DNA of 64,000 bases from Nosema muscidifuracis (Eukaryota > Microsporidia > Nosematidae). Positions 25,177-37,040 of the stretch are shown here, piece after piece. Every line of letters begins with the position of its first letter. The first letter of the stretch is position 1. The DNA lies in assembly GCA_028335825.1 (NCBI GenBank), contig JAIOKI010000013.1, positions 427,433 through 491,432 of the forward strand, given 5' to 3'. The notes below the pieces were generated by a model. It did no database searches. It was given only the letters and a program-made list of their open reading frames with translations, and was not told the DNA's origin. The position numbers and the translations under genes are program-made.

Positions 25177-27400
25177 ATATTTTGCATCAATTTATATTGG
25201 GTGGTATATTTCACAAATATATTATTATACTGCCTAAAATTGAGTATTGTAATCACTTAAAAGATTAATTAACATAATGTCTTTTTATTTTATAAGAATT
25301 GGTCAATGAATATGTATGTAAATCTTAATGATTATATGAAGCAAAATCGATATAAAAATGAGATATATCAATTCTGAAAACTATTTAAGTTATAGATCTT
25401 CAGTTAAATTAATCATAAAGAAATATGAAAATATAAGTTATTCATCAAACTCCTTTTCTTTGATACATATCTTTAAAATTTTTCACATAAATTTCAATAT
25501 TTACCTTCAATAACAAATTTGCACAATTTATTAACTCTATAAAATTTTAAATGCTCATCAATCAAGCTATTCGTTACAGAAACATTTTCTTATCATTTTT
25601 TGCAATCCATGGTAAATTCTTCTATAATTAGTTGAATTGTTTTAACTTATTTATAGTATTGTGAAACTCTTTAACAAACCAATCAAACAAAAAATATAAT
25701 TTGTATGACTTCTTAAATAATAAATCTTTTTAATCATAGGTATACAGTAAAAATGATCCAAAGAATCTCAAAAATTTATATGACTGTAGTAGTGTATTTA
25801 TATTTCACTAGAACTATCAAATAATTTTTTGTTGATAAATGGTAACATTCATGGTCTACTTATGATAGAATATCGAATCAATTAGATTTGAAAATCACAT
25901 TCTTTAGAAATTTCAAACCTTAGATTGAATAATTATCTTGTGAATAAAATATTTATAAACAGGTACAATTTATAACTATCATTTGTATTTTACCTTGGTT
26001 GTCTCATAGATCTGATAAAAAGAAGTCTATCCATAGTTGAATAGAATACAATTTGAACTATTTTTTATCTTAGTAAAAAATCATAATCTACAATTAGTTT
26101 ATGCCATAAAATTAAAACTTACGAACTTCTCTCATCATTATTCTCTGATTTTACTAAATTTTTTTTTACTTTTTACTAAATATGGGTATAAAAATACTAG
26201 ACTTCAATCTAATGATATAATATCGTTATCCAAAAAGTCAATAATTGCTTAACTTACAATAATTTTTTATCTTAGTTAAATCCATATATGTCACAACAAA
26301 TATTACTGTAAATAAAAATCGAAATTTTATTCGCACCATATTTCTTAATAATATGTCAATCAAGTATCTTTATATATAGTGCATAAATAACAATTTAACC
26401 AATCAATATCTGCTATACCTTAACTTTTCTATTTATTTATATTTCTAGAATAGGTATGTTTTATCTTCTATATCTCATTTCAATCACATTTATTTGTTGC
26501 ATTTAATCTTTGATTCTTATAGAAAATAGATAGACGACATACCCTGTTTTGACTGTTCTTATAAGTACGAGGATATTAGATGAAAGATAGTTCTAAATTT
26601 TAAAATTTTCTTATATAATATATTAAATTTAATACTAAGACCAAAGTCTTTATTGTTTTACTCCTTATAGTTTTAATTTTATCATAAAAGATTATAGATT
26701 AAATCTTCAATAAAAAGTTCAGTGTCTTTATTTCTATTTCTGTTACATGAGATAGTAAGTAATTATAAATCTTTCTAGTCAATTCTTTGTACCCGAACAA
26801 TATACCAAATATTTATACTTATACTATGATGAATTTCTAATTTGGTCCTAGTTTTACTGTATATAGATGAAATATCTATAATTAAATGATTCTAGTCATT
26901 ATATTTATACTTTCTGATCCTTAAAATATGGTGAATTATCTCGTGTCGAGTCATTATCGTATTTATAACACTATAAATATTCATATAATAATAGATCTAA
27001 ACACATTACATAAAAAAAATAGCCATTCTTTGTATTGCTAATTCTGCAGAACAGGTATCAATTCATGACCAAGATTACATTCTTAACGACTAAATAAACA
27101 GTTTAATTATATATCATATTAAACTGTGAGAAAAACTAGATATAGTATTTTTAGTACTATATGGATTATCAATTATTAATTTTTGAGTTACCTTCTTTAT
27201 CAATATAGTATTTATTCTGAAGAATAGAAATCTATAGATATATTTATATTTCAGATATTCTTTTATAGAAATTCATGATCTATAGTTTGTATAAATTGTT
27301 TTTAACATCTCTAGAGTCATATAATTCTAAAATTTTCTTTAGTATTTTACCAACTTCAATGTACATATAAATATTTGTTCATGATTTTCTGAATATCAGG
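25177..27400. other. decayed, mostly unreadable region
   Basis: No intact gene. The minus strand between 25.45 and 26.95 kb has faint coding-like patches broken by numerous stops. They lie downstream of the minus-strand transposase remnant at 27.4-27.65 kb and may be its continuation, but no motif could be fixed. Confidence 0.3.
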
Positions 27401-27420
27401 TAGTTTATCACAAACAACGA

Positions 27421-27800
27421 CTATCTTTTATTCACAAATAAGATGAAGTTTTTGCCATCTGGTAAGTAAAATTCAGTAACATTAAAATTATCATAATCTA
27501 AAATACAAGTAAATGGCATACAATCAAACTTCAATCCATACATAGAGACATTTACAGTATAAAATAATATAATTCTTGTCATTGTTTCATAAACAAGCCT
27601 ATAATGTAGCTTATACAAATAATGAATTATCAAGTATTGCTCTTCATTTATAATTTAAGAATTCAGTAGTACGAATATACACAAAACTTGACTGAATAAG
27701 TCAACATTAAAAGTTTTAACTTTTGCATTACGATATGAATTGAAGAATTGACAATAAATTTTTCTATTGGTACATTGTCCCCTTTGTCTATTGATGTAAT
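27421..27800 (-). mobile_element. MULE-like DNA transposon remnant, copy 2
   Basis: A 70-codon minus-strand frame (27421-27633) ends in FNVTEFYLPDGKNFILFV, which aligns with FDITELNFPNGRSSFLNK of copy 1 and with the 54.95-55.2 kb copy. DNA upstream of the frame is also shared with the third copy (GTATTGCTCT near 27635-27645 and 55175-55185). The N-terminal part (YETMTR followed by aromatic and Cys residues) fits a degenerate FLYWCH-like zinc-binding region. Little of the rest is readable. Decayed, old and without detectable terminal repeats. Confidence 0.4.
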
Positions 27801-28950
27801 AATGTATGTCTAAGATTTAATTTATTTTATTTTGTTTATCTAATTGAAATCTATAAAGGGGTAATTTATTTGACATTTTATAAAATTACTGAAAATATTA
27901 ACAAAGAATGTATAATTATAGTACAGTAGTGATCTAAAGGTATTTTAAAAACAAAATCTGGAATAATAACAAGTATTTTTAGAAAACAGTTCGAATGACA
28001 TTAAGTACTAAGTAATTATATTATATAGAATAATTAATAAATTCTGCATCAACAGAATTCATGTGCAAGTAGCTCATAATAAGTTTAGAACATTAAGAAA
28101 AAGAAACATAATAAATGAATTAATTACAAAAAATACAAAAAATATTTTGTTATGTTATATTATTATATATAAATTTTTTTATGATTACTTAGTTTTTCGT
28201 AAGATGATAACAAAAATTTTTATTATATACAAATTATTTAAAGATCATTCCAATTTTCTTTGTTAATTCTTGATATAACGAAACATTTTATGTGCATAAT
28301 CTTCATACCTATTAAATATTGAATTTGTAATTTTGGCTGGTAATTTTTAGAAATGTGAAATATTAATTTAATTTACGAAATTATATTTTTGAAATTACTC
28401 ACTTCATATTAAATATATGTTTAATATTAGTACAATACTTTGAAACAATCAATTTATCTATGTATAATCAACTATAAATAGAAGATAAAATTCTACTCTT
28501 CTAACAATAATAAAGTATTTAAATTATCAATCAATATTGTTATATAATTTATTGGATTATCTATATTGTCTCAAATTATAAATTATAAATTATAAAATCA
28601 GAATTTAAATACGTAATTTTTAATTTATCATTATCAATCAAACATCTTGAATTTATAAAATTTAATTTCTTTAATTATAAGCATTCTGATGACACATTAA
28701 AAATTATTATCTCTGTATCTGTCATATATAAATGTTTGATATATTTAATATGATAAATTTATTATTTTCTAACTACAATAAAATATTTCTAAAATATATT
28801 CTTATAGTTTTTAAATTAAAAATTATTCAATTTCAATACAAAAAAAGAATTCTTTATTTCTTCATTTTTAACTTGTCTATGATTTTCAATATTTTCGATT
28901 TTTCTACTAAAAAAATTTATTTATTTGTAAAAATATAAATTTGAAATTTT
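27801..28950. other. intergenic
   Basis: AT-rich with no supportable gene. The two 67-68 codon plus-strand frames here (28063 and 28732) are Ile/Phe/Lys-rich, without domain features or start motif, and look like chance. Confidence 0.4.
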
Positions 28951-28953
28951 TTA

Positions 28954-28957
28954 CCCC
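28954..28957 (+). promoter_or_regulatory. CCCC start-proximal motif
   Basis: TTACCCCATCATG puts four C three bases ahead of the ATG at 28961. It fixes the start of the family Q paralogue even though the frame breaks 40 codons later. Confidence 0.5.
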
Positions 28958-28960
28958 ATC

Positions 28961-30570
28961 ATGAAATTTTTTGCTTTAATACATTTAATATCAATTGCTA
29001 CATCTAATCTTACAAATAAAATACGAGAAGATTTATCTAAAATAATTTCGAAAAAAATGATTCAGGAGATTTTGTATTTATAGACGAAGAATGTAATCTT
29101 CCAATGCATGTAATAAAGATCTGTAAAGCACAAATTGTTATCACAAGATACGATGAATTACGAGACTTAGAAAAAGAAATTACTATAAGCTTCAATAAGT
29201 ACTTAGATGAAAAAAATAATTTGAAAGATGAATTCAAAAAAAAACTTGTTGAGATTGTTTACGGATTTAGAGATAAAAATAAGTCCTTTTATATTGTACA
29301 AAATAAAGAAACTATTAAATATGAAGATTTAATCTTTAATTTAATGAGAAATCTTTCAGATTTTTCTCATTATATTAATGATAATGAAGATACTAAATCA
29401 TATTTAGTATACAATGAAGACGTAAAAAATAATAGATCTTCTGTACTCTTAATGATTTTCTAAAATATTCAAAGTGTTGTGATAATCTTGAATTTAATTT
29501 TAGTTTAATTCGAGATAATAAAAAAAGCATTACATACACTATAGACATAAATTCATTTAATTACAAAAAATATGTTGAATATTATTTAAAAAAATTCTAC
29601 TATTGTAAGCGAAAAGAAATAAACGAAATATTACGATTATTATCATTAATAAATATTTCCTGTCTTTATATTGATAGAGAAGATAATATAGTTAAGTCAA
29701 GAGCAAGAAAATTTGATGACTGCAGAAAAATAACTAGATCTAATGAAAATGGTGTATTTGTTCAAGATGATCCTTATGAGTATTTTGAGTCTGTAGCTAA
29801 CTCTAGTAAAAAAGACCATCAAAACCTACAAATGGGATTGTTTAATAATAAACTATATATAAAAACGCAGTATTATGTAAAAAATTCTTACAATAAAAAG
29901 CATAATTGTATCGATGAAGATGTTTTTGAAGAAATAAAGCTTTTCTTTAAAACTTGTCAAAAATACAGTATAGAAAATATTGAAACTATTTTAAGATTTT
30001 TTTATCTTATAAAAGATAGTGATCTATACAAGGATATTTTAATAAGTATTCTATCTAATAAAGGAAAAGCTAGAAATCTGATAATGTATGAAATTCTATT
30101 CACCTTAGGTCTAGTTGAAAAATGTGAAAATAATATAAACTTTGATTACGTTAATTTAAGATTGAGAAAATATAATTCCGAATCTGAATATTACAAAAAA
30201 ACTTTCTCAGTTTATCATGGATGAAATTACTTATCATCATAATAATATTTCGAGCATATATTTTGATCTATTAATGTATTTTGAAATCTGTGAGATGTAT
30301 GAGAATAAAATCACTGATAATTTTTCTAATGATACATTTATGCTATTTAAATTCATCGAAAGTTTTAAAAGTAAATCAAATGATACTTCTAATGACATTA
30401 TTTCTGGCTTAAAAGAATTCCTTTCGAAGATTTATCAAAAAGAAAATAATGCTAAATATGAATACGATATTTATAAAGAAATGTTTTCTGATATTAAAAA
30501 TAGTATGACAAAACCTAAGCATAAAAATATTAAAAAATTGTTGTGTGTTTATAAACGAAATGTTAATTAA
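28961..30570 (+). pseudogene. family Q secreted protein, copy 2 (broken)
   Basis: A paralogue of the 12.3-13.9 kb gene over its full length. The ATG at 28961 opens a signal-peptide-like leader (KFFALIHLISIATSN). Three frame changes follow: at a run of seven A near 29050, near a run of six A at about 29430, and at a run of seven A near 30195. The pieces run about 29055-29460, 29436-30224 and 30180-30570. Matching blocks include EIKLFFKTCQKY (copy 1: GIKNYYSIVTRM) and HHNNISSIYFDLLMYFEICEM (copy 1: HYYSIRFTLYNTLLFSELCDI). Long open pieces and coding-like composition suggest recent loss, or assembly indels. No function recognised. Confidence 0.65.
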
Positions 30571-30790
30571 ACAATTTATTTTAATTTTAACTATTTATTA
30601 AATAAAAATACAGTATTTAGTAATTTGTGTCATAAAATAATAACTTCTTTTATCTTTTTCATGCTCTAAAAGCAGAAATTTAATTGTGTGCAATATGAAT
30701 TATTGGATTGAAATTTTGATGCTTTTCTTTTATAATAGTAATTTTTACTTAAGATAATGTTATATTCTATTATATAACTCAAATTAAATT
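30571..30790. other. intergenic
   Basis: Short AT-rich spacer, nothing recognised. Confidence 0.4.
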
Positions 30791-30799
30791 TAAGCATTA

Positions 30800-31700
30800 A
30801 TATGGGGGCAATACTAAAAACTAAGTTGTCAAAAGATGACTATGGCCAAGAGGTCAGGATAATTTTAGAAAACTAGAGATTATTATGTATACGTTAGAGT
30901 TATATGGAGTTTAAAAGGAAAGCTGGAGAAGAGAGATTTTTGAAAGAGCTTCTAGGAATTTGAAAATTTTTATTATCAGAAATACTTCTAAGGAGGAGGA
31001 AATAGACGAAATTAGGAAAAAGAGTTTAAAGAGAAACTAAGAAGGAGAATCTTACTGGATGTAATAAATACTCCAAGGGTAGATTATTGGATTTGGGTAA
31101 AATAGTTGAAATATGACCTTATGACTCATATATTGTTAGAATTAATAATGAAAGATTGTTAAAAAACAGAAATTGTGATTAAAAGGGAATGAATGTAGTA
31201 AATTTATTTTTGATTGAGATTATTCATCTGTAGAGGAATTTTATATCATTAAACCCTAATTATGTTAAGCAGTAATTTCTAATGATAATTTTGAAACAAA
31301 GATTCTTTTATTAGATACAGATTTAGTAAATTACTGGTTTGATTTGAGTAAAGATCTTTCAGTAAATGATGATTAGCATAAAATTTTATTGAGAAATACA
31401 ATTTGATGAATCTATAATCATTTCCAAAGAAAGCTATATAATATGGAACAAGAATGAAAAAAAGTAGGGAAATATATATGCAAGTAATAAAAAAAGATAT
31501 AATTATTAAATTTTGACTATTATAAATATAGTAAAGAAAATTCGATGATTGTAAATATTTTGGTGTAATTAAAGAACCTAGAAATATTGCTGAATTTAGA
31601 AAATATATGTAAAATACAAAAGATTTTATTATATTACATTATAAAGATAATTTAAATTTTAAATTATTTAAGATTGTATTAGAATTATGATGTCATTTTT
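30800..31700 (+). mobile_element. possible retrotransposon fossil (gag/protease-like)
   Basis: Purine-rich, coding-like but heavily broken plus-strand sequence. A patch near 31.13-31.22 kb resembles the region around the active site of a gypsy-type aspartic protease. Nothing else of pol is readable. If correct, this is a short, old, many-times-broken Ty3/gypsy remnant. The family call is weak. Confidence 0.2.
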
Positions 31701-31922
31701 ATACAACTAAAAATCAAAAAAATTACTTTCCTAAAGATATAAAAACTAACACTTAATTAATAAGTTTAGATATTATTTATTTACAAAAATCTAGTATCTT
31801 AAATTACATCATTTTGTAATTTAACTAATATTCAAAATAATATTTATGATAAATTTAATTTTTAATATTGAAAAAACCTAAAAATATTTACATGAATATT
31901 TATTTATTTTAAGATTATGGAT

Positions 31923-32189
31923 TTAAGAAATATTCTTCTTTTTATGTTTTTCTTTGGATCTCCTATTTTGAAACCATATTTTTAAGTTACAAATAGGTAT
32001 CCTTGTTCGTATGTTGATCCCTATCTTATCCATTTTATTAGGATAGGGATTATTTCGAAAAAAATATTCCAAATATTCCTCCTCCATTTTACTATATTTA
32101 TATCTAAATCTGGGTTTTCGATTAGAGGAGGAATATGACTCTAAAATTTCATTTTCTTGGTCAATGAAATTTAGAGTTTTCTTGCTCAT
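31923..32189 (-). CDS. homeodomain transcription factor
   Basis: An intact 88-residue protein, ATG at 32189. Residues 25-84 form a complete homeodomain: basic N-terminal arm (RKPRFRYKY), helix-1 residues L40 and F44 at homeodomain positions 16 and 20, Y49-P50 at 25-26, and a recognition helix KIWFQNRRSKEK with W72, F73, N75 and R77 at positions 48, 49, 51 and 53, all key DNA-contact or core residues. The protein is little more than the DNA-binding domain, with 24 residues before it. Microsporidia are known to keep a small set of such compact homeobox genes. It is expected to act in the nucleus as a sequence-specific regulator; targets unknown. A C/T-rich tract (CTCCTTTCT) lies about 40-50 bases upstream. 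Confidence 0.9.
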   Translation of the reverse strand: MSKKTLNFIDQENEILESYSSSNRKPRFRYKYSKMEEEYLEYFFRNNPYPNKMDKIGINIRTRIPICNLKIWFQNRRSKEKHKKKNIS

Positions 32190-33251
32190 AGAAATAAAGA
32201 AAGTTTTTCTTTTTATACTTAGAAAGGAGATGATTATGCAATGAAATGCATAATTATAGTCTTAAAGTAGAATTCTTTTTAAGGGAATATTTTAAGAATT
32301 ATCATTGGATCAGTTCATACATAATTAGACTTAAATTAGTCTAAAAATATTCTATTGGATATACTGATCTACTATTGATAAATTAAATAATTTTTTTATA
32401 ACAAATTAATATACACATAAATCTTGTATAAGAGAAGTTTTTGTTTAATAAGTCAATTTTAATTTTTTGATTAAAATTATATTCTTTTATTTTTTTATGC
32501 TAGGTCTAAATATTATTTTCTTAAGCATTTATATGAGACTTACTGATAATTTGTCATACAACCAGCTCACATCGTAGTAACTCACTGGTCAATACAAGGA
32601 AGAGGGATTAAGGATTTATAAGAAAACAATAATAAACTTATTAACAATTTTATAAAAATATAATTGGTTATTTCCAAGAAAAAGCAAACAGTTTAAGAAA
32701 TAATTATTTGTACATATAGTTGATACTAAGACTTATCATATTATTAAAAGACCTATTTATAATATAGTAAAGTTGGATAACTGAGCACTCATAAACAAAA
32801 AGAAATTTATTCAAACTTTTTCATTTTTGTCAGATCATTCTACCATGGAACAATCTATAAGGTCTAATAAAATAAATTAACTTAAACTAATTACTCATTC
32901 TAAAATCATTGACTTTATCAATAATAGTATTTTCTAATAATTGAAGATGTACTTATATTTTTCACTGATCTATTCTAAATATATCTTTAGACTTATTCTG
33001 AAAATATCAATTTAGTAATAAATCTTTCTAGCATATTTTTATTAATTAACTTTTAGAAATGAAATTATATTAATCTACTAAATTTATTCAGTGAGTTTTA
33101 ATACTAAAAAATTGATGTTTATATATCACTATCAAATATCTTAAATAATAAATTACTTCAGATCTTCTTTATGAGATATCTCATATTAAAATATTTGTTT
33201 AGATTTACACTATGATCAAATATTTATAAAACGACGTAAAAATAAATCTTT
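32190..33251. other. intergenic
   Basis: No gene recognised. Composition is uniformly AT-rich. Confidence 0.4.
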
Positions 33252-33470
33252 CTAACCCAGAAATAATCTAAAAAAAATAAAGTTCTTACCTATCTCATTT
33301 ATTTTTAAAGTATAGAAAATCAGTCTGTAGAAAAGGATGTAAGAAAAAATTATGGAAACTTGTAAAGAGAAGATGAATCCTAATAATGATATTTTATAAC
33401 AAATTAGATGTTTTGGTCTATGTTTATTTCGTAAGTATTCTAAGAAAGAAATATTTTGATTTTTTTTCAT
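33252..33470 (-). CDS. doubtful small membrane protein
   Basis: A 72-codon frame from an ATG at 33470 has a basic N-terminus (KKNQNISFLEYLRNKHRPKH) and a central hydrophobic stretch that could be one or two membrane helices. Nothing recognisable and no start-proximal C motif. It could be a real short gene or chance in AT-rich DNA. Confidence 0.2.
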   Translation of the reverse strand: MKKNQNISFLEYLRNKHRPKHLICYKISLLGFIFSLQVSIIFSYILFYRLIFYTLKINEIGKNFIFFRLFLG

Positions 33471-33672
33471 TTATTCCGTTATATTTAAATTTTGGCTTTT
33501 TGATAAAAACCTGATAGTTATGTTTTATTCTAATAATTAGAAATATTATCACTTTTTAAGATGATAAATTATAATATTTGTATTTATCTTTTTATACTTA
33601 ATGATAAGAGAAAACATAAAATAAAATAATAAAGGTTTATGATTTTTTCAAAAAATAAATATTTGAAATGTT

Positions 33673-34210
33673 TTAATTATACTTCCTTGACCAAAAGATT
33701 AATAATTCCTCGAATTTCTTCTTACTTTCAGCTAATTCTAATAAATTTTTTCTGTCATAGATTTTTTGAACCATTATATTATGTTTAATGATAGATTTAG
33801 GATCATCTTTCTGGTCGACATTTCCTAATTTGATATCCTTAGATACAATCTTTAAATATAAAGATTCATAAAAATTAATCAGCCTTTTTATATCTACTTT
33901 TTCATCTACTTTAAAATTAACTTTTTGATCATTGCAGTCTTTAACTGCATATTTATCAATTACGGTATTAATTAACTTAATATCATCTTCTAATTTTTCA
34001 GATAGGATATTTTTATCATTTCTTACTTTTATGATATTAAAGTTAGATAAAATATCCTTCTTTTGAAAATCCCCAGTTGGGACAAATACTGGACTTTCTT
34101 TATTTTTTCTAACCTTCTTCATTTCTTTTTTCTTTTTTCTTTTTTTTATTGTCTGTTTTCATTTTAGTTGCCCTGTTACCACTCTTACTTTTATTCTTAG
34201 CCATGTTCAT
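33673..34210 (-). CDS. basic hypothetical protein (probable frame break)
   Basis: The frame from 34122 gives 149 residues, but coding-like sequence extends upstream. From the ATG at 34210 or 34204 a strongly basic head (MAKNKSKSGNRATKMKT) reads into a run of eight A, after which the frame must change by one to join KKVRKNKESPVFVPTGDF. The full product would be about 178 residues: a Lys-rich, probably disordered head, then a charged, helix-prone body (KLINTVIDKYAVKD; NLLELAESKKKFEELLIFW) with coiled-coil potential and no membrane segment. Probably an intracellular, perhaps nuclear or nucleic-acid-binding protein. No family recognised. The homeodomain gene lies 1.5 kb downstream on the same strand. 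Confidence 0.55.
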
Positions 34211-36365
34211 TATTTATATATTTCTGAATTTATATTTAAATCCAAAACATGATAAATAAAAAGTAAACAAATTAAAAATCAAATGATATCTGATTAATTA
34301 ATTTTATATTAAAATGCAGATATACTATTTAATTTTAGTGCTACTAAACTTTTGTTTATATTACGTGTTGATATCTAAATGATGTAATGCTGATATAAGA
34401 GATTCTTTGATTTATTATGATTTGATATTAATACACTAAATACAGTAATTAATTAAAATTTATTTAATTTATAATATTCGTTTAGAATTCAAAATCATAA
34501 GGTTTTATTTCTCTCATCAAAATTTAAACCCTTAAGATGCTTTATGAGAGATGAAGTGTAGCTCAGGAATGCTTCTAGTTCTAAGGAACTTTTACAATAA
34601 TTCTCATATTGCACTTTCTGAGAGATAAAGTTAATTTTATTAAATGTAAATTTATTTATTTCTTTCTTGTTACTTTAAAATGAGATATGGTTAAAATATT
34701 AGTAATTTCATAGTTTCATATTTTGTTTGTAATTTCCATTAAATAAACCATTTAGTAGTACCACTGAAGATAAATGTATAGTGTTAGGTTAAAATATACT
34801 ATTAAATGTTTAAGTTTTAATTAAATAACATAGTTATTATAATAATATTATAGGAAACGAGTAAGTGGATTATTAAAAAAACATTAAATAATTTATTTAT
34901 AAATGAAATCTTTGTTATAGTTTAATATTACAGAATAGATAACATAAAATGTGTTATATAGTATCAATAATTATAGGTGGTTATAGAATCTGTAATAAAA
35001 TTTAGTTGGCTTAGGTAGGTTAGAATACTATTATTATAATAAAATATTTAATTAATCTTGTGACGCATAGAATATAAAAAATATTCTAAATTGACAAATT
35101 AAAGAAACCTCATAAATACATATTTGTATGTGGAATAGTATTGTTGATTACTTTTATAAAAGATAACAGAGAAATTATTCAGTAAATATAGTATTCACAA
35201 TTAAATTAAGAAATAATAATATCTTTTAGTAAATTCTGCTAGTTTATTAAATGTTTAGATCTGTATTAAAAAATAATTTAATAAAGAAAACTGTTAGAGT
35301 TATGATCGCTTTTTTATTTATTTTCCAAATAAAAAAGTTTTGCAGACTTTTTAACAAAGGATGATATTTTGATAACGTAAATATGTTATTCGTTAATTAT
35401 ACAGATTTTTTACAACGATATATTCTTTGAATTGTGAAATCTAAATCGACTAGCTTAAAAAAGTAAGATTAAATAATTCGACTGAATGGGGTATAAATTT
35501 TATTCAGACTTTATTTTGATTCTAATAATAAACAAAAAGGTTAAATATTTAATTAAAAACTTTAACATCCCTTTTTTTATTGATACAAAATAATATTTTA
35601 TTATATTTGATAACTTGATGACAATGGAAATGAAAAAGAAACAAAATAAGATCTAATATCTACCACCGTGATTTACTGCACAAGTACAAAACTTGAATTA
35701 TTTTCTATCAAAATTTTACAAACACTACAAGAAATTATTTTTGGATATCAAAATACAGGCATATATTCAATTTAAAATGTTTAAGATGACTTTTGAGGCT
35801 TAATAAAAAAAATTCTCATGGAAACTCTTATACATGAGAATAGTTATTGAAGATAACTATGAGATAGACAAGATAAATCTAATTTGTTTATTAGTAAATA
35901 CAAACAAACCATTTTAATTTTGCCTAAATTAAATTATTCTTTGCTTTTGAATTATTTATAACTCAGCTATCATTTTTATTCAGATATTATCATAATAAAA
36001 GAGATGTATGAATTTTACTTAAATTAATATAATAATTTTTTAAATTTAATAACTTACAACATTTCGTTAATGGTATTCTAATATTCAAAATTTATCATAT
36101 ATTAAGAAGTTGTGATATCAAAAATATCACATTTAAATTGTATTAATTAGTTATAAATTTGAAAACATGTTTTATATTGTATTAATTAGATTAGCTATTA
36201 ATTTTTATAATTAGAATTATTAAATCGTTATTATTGATAAATTTTATACATATTTAAATTTAATAAAACTTTTTATTTCATGCAAAAAAATTATCATTAT
36301 CTAATAACATTAAATTATTATTAATTTATGCATAAATAAAATATAAAAATATTTTTTTTGCATAA
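34211..36365. other. long non-coding stretch
   Basis: No intact gene. A leader-like peptide from the ATG at 34315 (QIYYLILVLLNFCLYYVLIS) stops after 22 codons and could be the head of a dead secreted-protein gene, but no body follows. The rest is AT-rich with no readable motif. Confidence 0.35.
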
Positions 36366-36371
36366 AATAAT

Positions 36372-37040
36372 TATCCATTATTTCTGGAATATATATTTCT
36401 GAAGAATACGATGAAGAAATAATTAATCTAATTAAAAGAAGAGAACTTGATTTTTGTAATATTATACAGATTAATAATATCTATCTATGTCAATCTCTTC
36501 TATCTATAAGAGGATTTGTTAGTCAAACTTTTGTAACAGATAATTATATATTTCTTTACAACGGAGAGATTTATAATAACGAACAGAGTGACACACTATT
36601 TATTAAAGATGTTCTAGACAGAAATATAAAAGAAGTATTTGATGATGATTTAAATAAATTAATGGAGATTGATATTAAGGCTTTTACAGAGAATATAAGT
36701 CAATATAGAGAAGATATTGTAGAATAAAAGAGAAAGACTTTGCTTATAAAAAAAATATTTTAAGAATTTTCTAAATAAAGTTTATGATGAGATTAATGAG
36801 TATCAAAACGAATACGCATTGGTAATATTTTATAAAGATTCATATTCTTTTTTTAAAGATGACTTTGGTAAAAAGAGCTTGGGGTTATCAGAGAAGCCTT
36901 TTAGATTATCTTCTGTTAGATATGAAAATGAACTTAATAATTCATACTTGTACTCATGTGATGTCATTAATAAGAAAACTTATATATTTTATAAATCGAA
37001 TGCGAAATTGAAATATCTTTCATATTTCTCTTGTAGATTT
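36372..37040 (+). pseudogene. class-II glutamine amidotransferase / asparagine-synthetase-like protein (broken)
   Basis: Two open pieces resemble the N-terminal glutaminase half of ASNSD1/asparagine-synthetase-type proteins. Piece 1 (about 36372-36727) reads SIISGIYIS at its start where the family has MCGI, then IFLYNGEIYN at 36551-36577 (the NGEIYN substrate-binding motif) and SDTLFIKDVL. Piece 2 (about 36769-37052) reads EYALVIFYKDSYSFFKDDFGKKSLGL, cf. the family's RD-x-FG-KK-S/P-L, then LSS. The start codon and catalytic Cys2 are not seen, a frame change separates the pieces, and the ATP-binding synthetase half is absent: a LINE abuts at about 37.04 kb. The gene looks dead. Family assignment is solid; the exact orthologue is less sure. 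Confidence 0.7.

Noticed and set aside
26037-28938. Plus-strand frames at 26037, 28063 and 28732
   Set aside because: Short, Ile/Phe/Lys-rich, no start signal or domain. Expected by chance in such AT-rich DNA.
29037-29237. 66-codon minus-strand frame
   Set aside because: Antisense to family Q copy 2.
34500-34640. Slightly G/C-richer stretch considered as a tRNA
   Set aside because: No cloverleaf, T-loop consensus or acceptor stem could be formed.
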